Shown piece after piece: positions 34,866 through 64,000 of a DNA stretch of 64,000 bases. This stretch comes from Branchiostoma floridae. Lineage: Eukaryota > Chordata > Leptocardii > Amphioxiformes > Branchiostomatidae. The translations under genes and the position numbers were made by a program. The first letter of the stretch is position 1. Each line of letters begins with the position of its first letter. Where the stretch lies: contig NC_049985.1 of the NCBI RefSeq assembly GCF_000003815.2, positions 14,039,365-14,103,364 on the forward strand, read 5' to 3'. Under the pieces are notes generated by a model that made no database searches, was not told the origin of the DNA, and saw only the letters and a list, made by a program, of their open reading frames with translations.

Positions 34866-36310
34866 AAGTTGTACAGACTGTTTCATCAACACTGACATCC
34901 AATGGCCCATCTCCACTTACTATCTGCTAGCAATGTCAGTAACGGGAGTCCCACAGTTGTATTGTATGTTCGACAACAAAATTTGTATTTTTGTCAAAAA
35001 AGGAAATTTCCTAAGTTGATGCATTAAACGGAAATGTTACACATTTTGCAAGGCTGTTCTTGTTCATTCAATCATAAGACACAATAAAAGTCAGACTCAG
35101 AGGCCGATATATGAATCTATTCCCAAAAGATGCTAGATGGGGTGGGGTATGGTGTTCATATTCACCATTTTCAAAACATATTGGCCAGGTTTCGTACCGG
35201 AAAGGTTTTTCTACCAGGAAAGGAATATATGCTGGGGAGGTTGTAGTCTATCCTCGCGTCTGATATAGCCATGTCCGTCACCTGCCTCCTACTGCTGCAT
35301 TGCATGTTATTTCTCTATAACAATCTGTGTTTTATATAGGTTGGGGCCAGCTGACTCACCTCACCTGTTTCTCAACCTGCGCTTTAATTTGGATTACTTA
35401 ATTTGAATACTAGCCGTCAGTGTGCTTAAAAAAGAATTTCTAGAGTTAATTGCGGGTACGTTGCCCCACGTCAAATGTGACTCGATGTTTCATATGAAAT
35501 CCAAACCTAAGGGTTCCAAATACCTGCACAGCTCCAATTTCACCCGTAACAACCTACATATGCAAGTGGTATTTCAAGCCATCCTGCTTACTAATCCAGG
35601 TGCTATAGCCATCACATTAGCACAACGAAACTGCACAAAAAAAGACACGATTGCTTTGCTTTTCGCCATCACCTTTTATCACCATTTCTCCAACAATAAA
35701 TCAAATAGCCAGAGAGAAAACTGTTCCCATAATATTTCAGATTTCACATTGCATAGTCTTATCGGGTATATCGATGACAAAAAACATCTAATTATAAACT
35801 ATGATAGTAAGTTGCATCAGAAATCTTTAAGCTATTCATGTACACTATCTAGTCGCTTTAGCGCACATGAATGTTTTTGTTACAAGTGCCTTATGAACAG
35901 AAGGAGGTCGTAAGAATGCGAGACTTAAATCAGAAATTTAACATATGGACCGTAAGTATATGGTCCCTTCTTAGTATATATTAATACATTTGTATGATAG
36001 ACCTACACATTTCCAGCTCTCTTTCTAAATAGCCATTAATCTATCCTACGATAAACTAAGCACTACCAAAGCAAGACGAAACATATGACACGAATTTCCA
36101 AAGTGTGTGCTTAAAATGACCGAAAAAGAAAGCTAAATGCCAAGGCCTCATATTGGGCATTGCTATTGCATCAGAATACAAAACTGACTAATACTAAGGA
36201 TAACATAAAACTTAATGTTGAAGTAAAACTGCCACTAGTGCTAAATAACCACACCGTGAGTCTAACCTGGGCTAAGGAATTATCATAATTAAAGAATTGA
36301 GCATTGTGTC
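34866..36310. other. Intergenic; one 163-codon ORF of unknown status
   Basis: The + strand ORF 35422-35913 is Lys/Asn/Ser-rich with a cluster of Cys near its end (SAHECFCYKCLMNRRRS). I cannot match it to a family, and no splice partners or promoter are evident. It may be chance or a degraded element. Confidence 0.2.
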
Positions 36311-36312
36311 AT

Positions 36313-36496
36313 TAGGGGTGGGTAAAGGTACGATTTAAAAATACAAAACCGTTTTTTCTTGTTGGACTGGTCCAAAAAACGGACCTAAAATCAGTGAATC
36401 GGATTTTCGACCGAGTAGAAAAGGAACAGATTATATTGGCAGGAGTTTACACGTTATGGCGCTTACTGGTACTTTCTGTACCGTTACCCACCCTAG
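36313..36496. mobile_element. hAT-like MITE
   Basis: Left end TAGGGGTGGGTAAAGGTACG, right end GTACCGTTACCCACCCTAG (inverted). Flanks TGTGTCAT and TGTACAT are compatible with an imperfect 8-bp target duplication. No ORF of note. Confidence 0.5.
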
Positions 36497-37053
36497 TGTA
36501 CATAGTCATACTGTTTTATCACAATTATTTCAAAACATGCCATACTACCAAGATGTTGTAGATTGCATACCACGTACCCATGTACTACATCCTGTGTTGT
36601 TTTCACCTCATTATACAGTATTGTTATCGTTTGGTTACTTAAGTTTACTCATCACATTACTAGTATTAGATAGCCTAAGGGTTCACATTCTTTGACTATT
36701 GCCACCAAGCAGCATTATCACATATCTTGTAAAGGTAGCTGTTTAACAATTATCCTATTTGATTAGGCAAGAGGAAACTCTATGATTTTTTTAGCATTAA
36801 TTGTGGTCCCAGGCTGTGCTGTTAAGATGCTACGACTGTGTTACACTACACATGCTAAATTGTTGTCATGCTAAATTTGTTTCCACATGAATACTAGTAT
36901 CTAGATTATATTAATTTGTTGTGCTGTTGACATGTTACAATCGTTCATGTGTGCTCTATGACTGCATGGCAGATTGTAGCGGGCAAGGATACCAATAAGC
37001 GTGTTCTCAAAAATCAAAAAGCAATGCAAATTGGATCATAACAATGATGACCA

Positions 37054-58218
<21,165 letters not shown>

Positions 58219-58993
58219 TTTCTCAGACAACGCTCAGCGCTCGTCCGCAGCCGGCGCTCAGCCACTCACTGTGCAAGTTTGCTGTCGACGTGGCAGTTTT
58301 AACTAGAACTTCAAGAAAGCTGATACTGAAGTGGAATATATGTAGGCAGCTGGACTACTGCCAGATCCTGAGTTTTTCAACACTTGACCTCTTTTTTTGA
58401 AGATTATTTGTTATCATGAGATCAAAATACCGTTTTTTATGGCTCCTTAGTTAAGAACGTTATGTTGACGGATCAGTGTATCGATTTCTGCTTTCAAGAT
58501 TTCTTATTCACCGTATGAATTTCAAAACCGTATTTTAGAAGAGTCGACGTCGTCACAGTCACAGGCAATTTATGCATATGATAAGTCAACAAGAGTCTTC
58601 GCCTCTATCCTTTGATATCTAAACGATGTCGCATGTGGACGTTCCAACACTGTATATAATTGATCTTTATTTGCATGTTCCTGCCCATGTGGGCTAAATG
58701 CAGCAAATCCCATGATGGGATACTAAAGACTAAGTACTATTACATGTAGTATTACAATTGAATAAACAATACATCTGCATCTATGCTATCACTATATCTA
58801 ACGCTTACATGACTCTTCCCTCTTAAAACATGTGTATACGAACTCACAGAGTTTGTGTTGTACAAAGTTGTCTGTGTTGAAATAGTTGAACTGTAATTTC
58901 CAACACCAAAATTGGACTCACCCAAATTTTCGACTGCACAGCATCAGTCTTTGTCAAGGAATGAACAATCCACTGCTGTTGTGACGTCACGTT

Positions 58994-59111
58994 ATGCAGA
59001 TAGAACACGTGACTCAGTAAGCAGTGGATTATAGGTTGCAGGAAGTCTATGGCGCCCACCGTCTCCTGCAACCTATAATCCACTGTTTACTGAGTCACGT
59101 GTTCTATCTGC
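58994..59111. repeat. 118-bp near-perfect inverted repeat
   Basis: Arms of ~50 bp (TGCAGATAGAACACGTGACT...CCTGCAACC, inverted) around a 22-bp loop GAAGTCTATGGCGCCCACCG. Each arm has TGACTCAG (AP-1 core) overlapping a CACGTG box. Located upstream of the SRCR gene's first exon. Confidence 0.75.
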
Positions 59112-59129
59112 AAAAGGGAAAGTGCAGAC

Positions 59130-59300
59130 ACCATTCACTGAACCGACGAAAAAATTGTAATCACAGTAAGGACACCCTTCAATGAATCAACGTATAAGAT
59201 TCGCACACAATGAGAGCCCCATTCACTGAACTAATGTTTTACATGCAAGCACAGCAAGAATACCATTCGCTGAATCAATCGTATTGATATGTAAAACTTC
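59130..59300. repeat. Degenerate ~45-bp tandem repeat
   Basis: Four units each starting CATTCACTGAA or close (59131, 59177, 59219, 59263), with CAC(A)GTAAGGACA-like second halves. Confidence 0.45.
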
Positions 59301-60093
59301 TACCCATTAACTGTTAAATATTACTGTTTTCGCAGATATGGGTGACCATACGAAAGTCTTCCTACCTTTGCTGAGTCAATATACTTAACTTCACGTAAAC
59401 AAATATTGGGTGCTATAAAGTTAGACTCATGAATATGTTAATGCGACTTCTTTGTCGTTATCACCATGTTCTCTAGGAGGCGTTCTTCTTAGGCGTAAAA
59501 AGGTTACATTTTATATCTTCTAAGATCTAAAATCTCTTTTTTAAAACTTGTGTAAACAAATTTACAGAGCTTTTACAGTACGTTGTACATTTTAGTCGAC
59601 ATTATCAGTAGCTGAACATTTCGTCCTTGCTTAAACATGCATATTCATGATCTAGTTGTAGAGTACTTATGAGAGATTTGCGTATCTCTGTGTTTAACCA
59701 AACTTAACTAAGATCAAGGAGGTGATAGGCATCTGAGATAGTCCATTTTTGCATAAGGGTGCTCGTGAAGTGAAAATTGCTGAATTTGTCCATAAGAAAA
59801 CACCGGCCTTTCTAGATTATTATTATGTAATCTTGCAATGAAAAATACAAGAATATTTCAGCCACATATGTACACGACTACAACTATAATATAAAGATAT
59901 CTACTTTTTCTTGGCCTCCTTAATCGACACAACTGCACTAGCTTCTAGTCTTAACCTTTATATTTCTAATTTGTATTTAGAAATGCAAATTGGAAGAAAA
60001 AAAACAAGATTGTCTCTTCCATGGTCTGTACTAGTTCGATTGATTCACTGCATGCTTTCTCCTCAACACAAACTAATGACCATCAGTGACGCG

Positions 60094-60248
60094 NNNNNNN
60101 NNNNNNNNNNNNNNNNNNNNNNNNNNNNNNNNNNNNNNNNNNNNNNNNNNNNNNNNNNNNNNNNNNNNNNNNNNNNNNNNNNNNNNNNNNNNNNNNNNNN
60201 NNNNNNNNNNNNNNNNNNNNNNNNNNNNNNNNNNNNNNNNNNNNNNNN
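60094..60248. other. Assembly gap (N)
   Basis: 155 undetermined bases; it hides the C-terminus of the sulfotransferase exon. Confidence 1.
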
Positions 60249-61299
60249 TAGTTCACAATATATACAGTGTGGCTTCACTACATTCAATAGTGTTTCCTTC
60301 TTCCACATTTCGGTAGTTATGCGGCTAATGTTCGGGGGCAGCTGCAGCGACTTGCCAACACGCTCTGCTTGAATAGACATATGACACCAGAAGTTTCTTC
60401 TGAGCAACGAGCAAAGATCGCTGTCTACCGTAAAGCCGGGACTCCATCTTGTACTGTTCACCTCAAAAGGTGGCTTCCCCCTGTGAAACGAGCAGGGGTC
60501 CTGGCATTGCTTACTTATCTCCTGATTCAAATCTTTGAAATATTTGACTTCTCCCCAATAATCGTTGCCGCTTGAGTTGATCCTTCTCCAAAGTGACTTG
60601 TTGAAGTGGTCGTAGAGTGCGTAGTCCACGTAGCTCCAGTCCTCATGAGTCTGTTGGAGCTGCGTTGGGAGTTGAATCTCTTCACCATTGCGATTTTTGA
60701 CATTGATTTTCTTAATGTAGATGATATCCTGTATTGTCCAACACATCAAACGTTTCAGAAGGACCAGCGACTCGTCAAAGTACTCTGTGAGCATGACCAG
60801 GTCGAAGTCTTGGTCAATCGTCCGCACGAACGTTTGGGTGATGTTCTCTCTCCTGTCAGGGTCTGAACCCAGCGTTACTTTTTTGTTGTCGCTAGGGGGG
60901 AATCCGAGATCCACAGACATAGAATTTTGGGTGAGGCAAACCGGTAGGTGTATTCCGTGGCCACAACTGCGATCGTATTTTGCCGGGTTGGCCAAAAACG
61001 TTGCGATTGGATGCTTAACTCTTGGCAACCGAAACCTTGTCGAGTAATCATAGAAATTCCAGGCTGATCGTAGGTGACTTAGTGGTTTCCTAATAATGGT
61101 GACGTAAGCCGTGTCCTTCGGCATTATTTCTTGAAAACGCGTTCTGTTATAAACAGTGTGGTGCAGAAAAATATCAAATGTTTGATTGGGGGGAGGAGAC
61201 ATGTAATGGTGTGGATTAAGTGTGTACGGATACATACTGCTCCCCACGTCCCACGGATTGGGAACGACAACATTCAGCCTGTTGGTGTATGCATAGCGA
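60249..61299 (-). CDS. Galactose-3-O-sulfotransferase family protein (partial)
   Basis: Minus-strand open frame from acceptor TACTTAG (61300-61301) into the gap, ~350 codons. GAL3ST enzymes are Golgi type II proteins moving sulfate from PAPS to C3 of galactose on glycolipids and glycoproteins. Family signatures: YAYTNRLNVVVPNPWD, HHTVYNRTRFQEIM, YVTIIRKPLSHLRSAWNFYD (3'-phosphosulfate-binding region), DFDLVMLTEYFDESLVLLKR, HEDWSYVDYALYDHFNKSLW. The 5'-PAPS-binding exon (usually KTHKT-like) and membrane anchor are not visible; they should lie upstream, perhaps in the gap at 61625-62390 or beyond the window. The stop is in gap 60094-60248. Which GAL3ST paralog group it belongs to cannot be settled here. 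Confidence 0.88.
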
Positions 61300-61624
61300 C
61301 TAAGTACTGACCACGAGAAAGTGGACCCTGCTACTTTGTGGTTTCTGGGGTAAGCAATGCGTTTTCTCTCCCTCCCTCCCCCGCATTCCAGCGTTTTGAA
61401 ACGTGCAAAAGGTGTCGCCGACTTGATGATATCCGTAGTTAGATGACTGAAAAATAACGGGAAAAAATAATGGTACGTCCTGTAGATTCAGGCCGATCAA
61501 CTGACATCAAAGCAAGGTCACAGTTTTGGTTATCAATTGAATCGACGTTACATAACACTTCAAGCGATATTCAGACTTGATTATTACAGCTTCTCTTTAG
61601 AATTTCACGACAAAAACGTGATAG

Positions 61625-62390
61625 NNNNNNNNNNNNNNNNNNNNNNNNNNNNNNNNNNNNNNNNNNNNNNNNNNNNNNNNNNNNNNNNNNNNNNNNNNNN
61701 NNNNNNNNNNNNNNNNNNNNNNNNNNNNNNNNNNNNNNNNNNNNNNNNNNNNNNNNNNNNNNNNNNNNNNNNNNNNNNNNNNNNNNNNNNNNNNNNNNNN
61801 NNNNNNNNNNNNNNNNNNNNNNNNNNNNNNNNNNNNNNNNNNNNNNNNNNNNNNNNNNNNNNNNNNNNNNNNNNNNNNNNNNNNNNNNNNNNNNNNNNNN
61901 NNNNNNNNNNNNNNNNNNNNNNNNNNNNNNNNNNNNNNNNNNNNNNNNNNNNNNNNNNNNNNNNNNNNNNNNNNNNNNNNNNNNNNNNNNNNNNNNNNNN
62001 NNNNNNNNNNNNNNNNNNNNNNNNNNNNNNNNNNNNNNNNNNNNNNNNNNNNNNNNNNNNNNNNNNNNNNNNNNNNNNNNNNNNNNNNNNNNNNNNNNNN
62101 NNNNNNNNNNNNNNNNNNNNNNNNNNNNNNNNNNNNNNNNNNNNNNNNNNNNNNNNNNNNNNNNNNNNNNNNNNNNNNNNNNNNNNNNNNNNNNNNNNNN
62201 NNNNNNNNNNNNNNNNNNNNNNNNNNNNNNNNNNNNNNNNNNNNNNNNNNNNNNNNNNNNNNNNNNNNNNNNNNNNNNNNNNNNNNNNNNNNNNNNNNNN
62301 NNNNNNNNNNNNNNNNNNNNNNNNNNNNNNNNNNNNNNNNNNNNNNNNNNNNNNNNNNNNNNNNNNNNNNNNNNNNNNNNNNNNNNNNNN
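61625..62390. other. Assembly gap (N)
   Basis: 766 undetermined bases. Its right edge is inside a minisatellite, which probably caused the gap. Confidence 1.
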
Positions 62391-62525
62391 TGTGTAGAGC
62401 AGGCAAAGTAGGTGTGTAGCGCAGGCAAAGTTGGTGTGTAGAGCAGGCAAAGTTGGTGTGTAGAGCAGGCAAAGTGGGTGTGTCAAACAGAATGATAGGT
62501 GTGTGAAACAGGCAAGACAGGTGTG
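62391..62525. repeat. 22-bp minisatellite at gap edge
   Basis: Units of TGTGTAGAGCAGGCAAAGT plus TGG, decaying rightward into TGTGTGAAACAGGCAAGACA. The array probably continues into the gap. Confidence 0.9.
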
Positions 62526-62935
62526 TTGTCCATTGTTCGTGTCGGCCGATTACTTGGAAACACTAATATATGGCGTGCGCCACGGGTCACTGATTTTGTC
62601 CCAGATAAAGACGTAACCTGTAAGTCACTCTTAAGTTAAATACATTAGCATATTAGTATATTCGTGCTTGGGGAGTACAGTACAAACAAAACCCCGATAA
62701 AACTCCGTATAGCCGGAGCCGAACTTTTGCTTTGAGAGTTGACTATATGTTGCTTTTGCCGGCTGATGCTGGAGCCATACTATCTTCTGCCACCCGTAAG
62801 TAAATCTGCTAGGAGATTAACAAGGACAGCTGCTAATGCTGAAGACTGGAGCCTGCATAGATCATCGTCGAAGAAAAACAACATATTAGCATATCTTGGC
62901 AAATGTAATTAATAACCAAGGAGCTTTTGTAGAAC

Positions 62936-63440
62936 GTGAGGGGAAGGCCCAAGAACAGCTGGAGGAGGGATACTGAGGAGGAGATGAGGAGTATCAGTAC
63001 TGGATGGCACGACCTGCGAAGGAAGGCCCAGAGGCGTGTACAGTGGAGGGCAATCATCGGTGGCCTATGTTCCGCCCGGAACAAAGGGCCCAAGTAAAAG
63101 TAAGTAAGTTTTGTAGAACGTCATTGCAACAACGAAACTAAACAACACAACATTTGGGTTGTACAGTAACGCTTTGGATTCAAACAAAAGAAGTCGTGTC
63201 AGCGCATGTTTGTCGTATGATCTTGTTTATAGGTGAAGTAACTTTCTACGTCGTTTCAGGTTCTTTCTGCTGGCATGATATCATTTGTACTTTCTGTTAA
63301 GTTTAGGTACTTCATATGTTGAGCTGTAAGTTGATTGGAAAATGATGACTGGCACAATTTGGTAGTGGCATCTTGACATGGGCAAGATCTTTCTCAAATG
63401 AAGGGAAATAAAAGAGTTCGTTCGTTCGTTCGTCCCATAG
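62936..63440 (+). mobile_element. LINE C-terminal fragment with TTCG tail
   Basis: RGRPKNSWRRDTEEEMRSIS, then WHDLRRKAQRRVQWRAIIGG and LCSARNKGPK-stop (63095-63097) is the standard C-terminal segment of many RTE/craniofacial-type LINE ORFs (GRPK.TW...W......DR..WR..V..LC). The 3' UTR ends AGGGAAATAAAAGAG followed by (TTCG)n at 63417-63433. Confidence 0.75.
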
Positions 63441-63660
63441 CCTTTTAATCAGCCGTAGGCTGGTTAATTAGCCGTAGAGGCAGCACAACATGTTGTGCTG
63501 TATCAATAGGCATTTTAGTCCCCTGGCGGCGCCTATCTCCTCTCCGGGGCATAAAATAAAAGAGTGTACACAAGTAAAAAAAAAACTTTCTACGTCGTAG
63601 TGTGGACCACCATGTTACAAGCGACAGAAAGCATCTTCCTCTGTGTTTGTAAAGTGAATA

Positions 63661-63951
63661 CTGTAAATGCAGAAATGTTCGCGGTGGATTAATGTTCGCG
63701 GTTTTCGCGGCGACCACTTTACCGCGAAATTAAATCCACCAAGAACATTTTTCTATTAAGGTATTAGACTGCAGTAGATGGTGTTACCGCGAAATTAAAT
63801 CCACCGCGAAAAGTCATTTTTACCTAGCCTGAGTATCATCCGTATTCTACCGGGGCTCCTTACGGAGCCCCGGTAGAAATAGGATGGTACCCAGGCTAAT
63901 TTTTACCGCTACCGCGAAATTAAATCCCCGCGAACTTGAATGCATTTACAG
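63661..63951. mobile_element. TIR element with GTTCGCGG/CCGCGAA motifs
   Basis: Left CTGTAAATGCAGAAATGTTC plus GCGGTGGATT, right (inverted) GGATTTAATTTCGCGG...TGCATTTACAG. Four internal ACCGCGAAATTAAATCC copies. A smaller element is inserted at 63825-63898. No ORF. Confidence 0.7.
63816..63907. mobile_element. 74-bp hairpin MITE nested in the TIR element
   Basis: Element 63825-63898 starts TAGCCTGAGTATCATCC and ends GGATGGTACCCAGGCTA, almost fully self-complementary (ACCGGGGCTCC/GGAGCCCCGGT). It is flanked by a perfect 9-bp duplication ATTTTTACC (63816-63824, 63899-63907). Confidence 0.85.
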
Positions 63952-64000
63952 CATATACATACCAGTGACAAACTTGACAGCCGACAATGTCGATGGTTCT

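Noticed and set aside
35422-35913. Novel 163-codon gene
   Set aside because: Poor codon structure, AT-rich, no partner exons or homology I can see; kept only as a low-confidence note.
60094-62390. Large ORFs spanning N runs
   Set aside because: They are artefacts of undetermined bases, apart from the sulfotransferase frame right of the first gap.

Overview
The window is eukaryotic genomic DNA: multi-exon genes with GT-AG introns, long introns full of transposon fragments, microsatellites, and two assembly gaps (60094-60248 and 61625-62390). Gene content and repeat style (many foldback and TIR mini-transposons, CR1-like LINEs, tRNA- and 5S-derived SINEs, shuffled immune-receptor domains) fit an invertebrate chordate, most likely a lancelet (Branchiostoma). 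The species is an inference; there is no rRNA or mitochondrial marker here.

Layout: (1) 357-5862, + strand, the 3' nine exons of SUGT1 (SGT1 co-chaperone: end of TPR, CS, SGS), with 3' UTR and AATAAA at 6931. (2) 7072-8069, - strand, a two-exon BTB protein, head to head with (3) a tandem pair of paralogous three-exon genes of unknown function (8588-10070 and 12906-14522, + strand) lying in ~4.3-kb duplicated units. Their shared promoter has two ETS/GABP-like sites, and a downstream non-coding block is about 97% identical although the coding exons have diverged strongly. (4) 18035-21241, - strand, a four-exon bHLH factor of the FERD3L (fer3/Nato3) family. (5) 21.8-30.1 kb, a gene-poor interval with LINE tails. 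(6) 30321-33749, + strand, a seven-exon TRIM-like RING/B-box/coiled-coil protein ending in a Ran-binding domain (RanBD1), an unusual fusion. (7) 33.8-37 kb, mini-transposons including a deleted mariner. (8) 37054-58218, - strand, a 17-exon type II membrane scavenger-receptor-like gene (TM, stalk, collagen-like, six SRCR domains). It is built from a five-exon cassette present three times; every predicted junction keeps phase and the exon lengths sum to 2889 nt, i.e. 962 codons plus stop. Its introns hold a frameshifted CR1-like LINE, a 3.2-kb foldback element and two copies of a conserved + strand exon-like segment. (9) 60249-61299, - strand, the main exon of a galactose-3-O-sulfotransferase family gene, running into a gap. 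(10) 62.4-64 kb, a minisatellite at the gap edge, a LINE C-terminal fragment, and a TIR element with a smaller hairpin element nested inside it.

The most novel items are the TRIM-RanBD fusion, the triplicated SRCR cassette with alternating domain types, the duplicated unknown gene pair whose best-conserved part is non-coding, and hammerhead-ribozyme-like cores in two repeat families.
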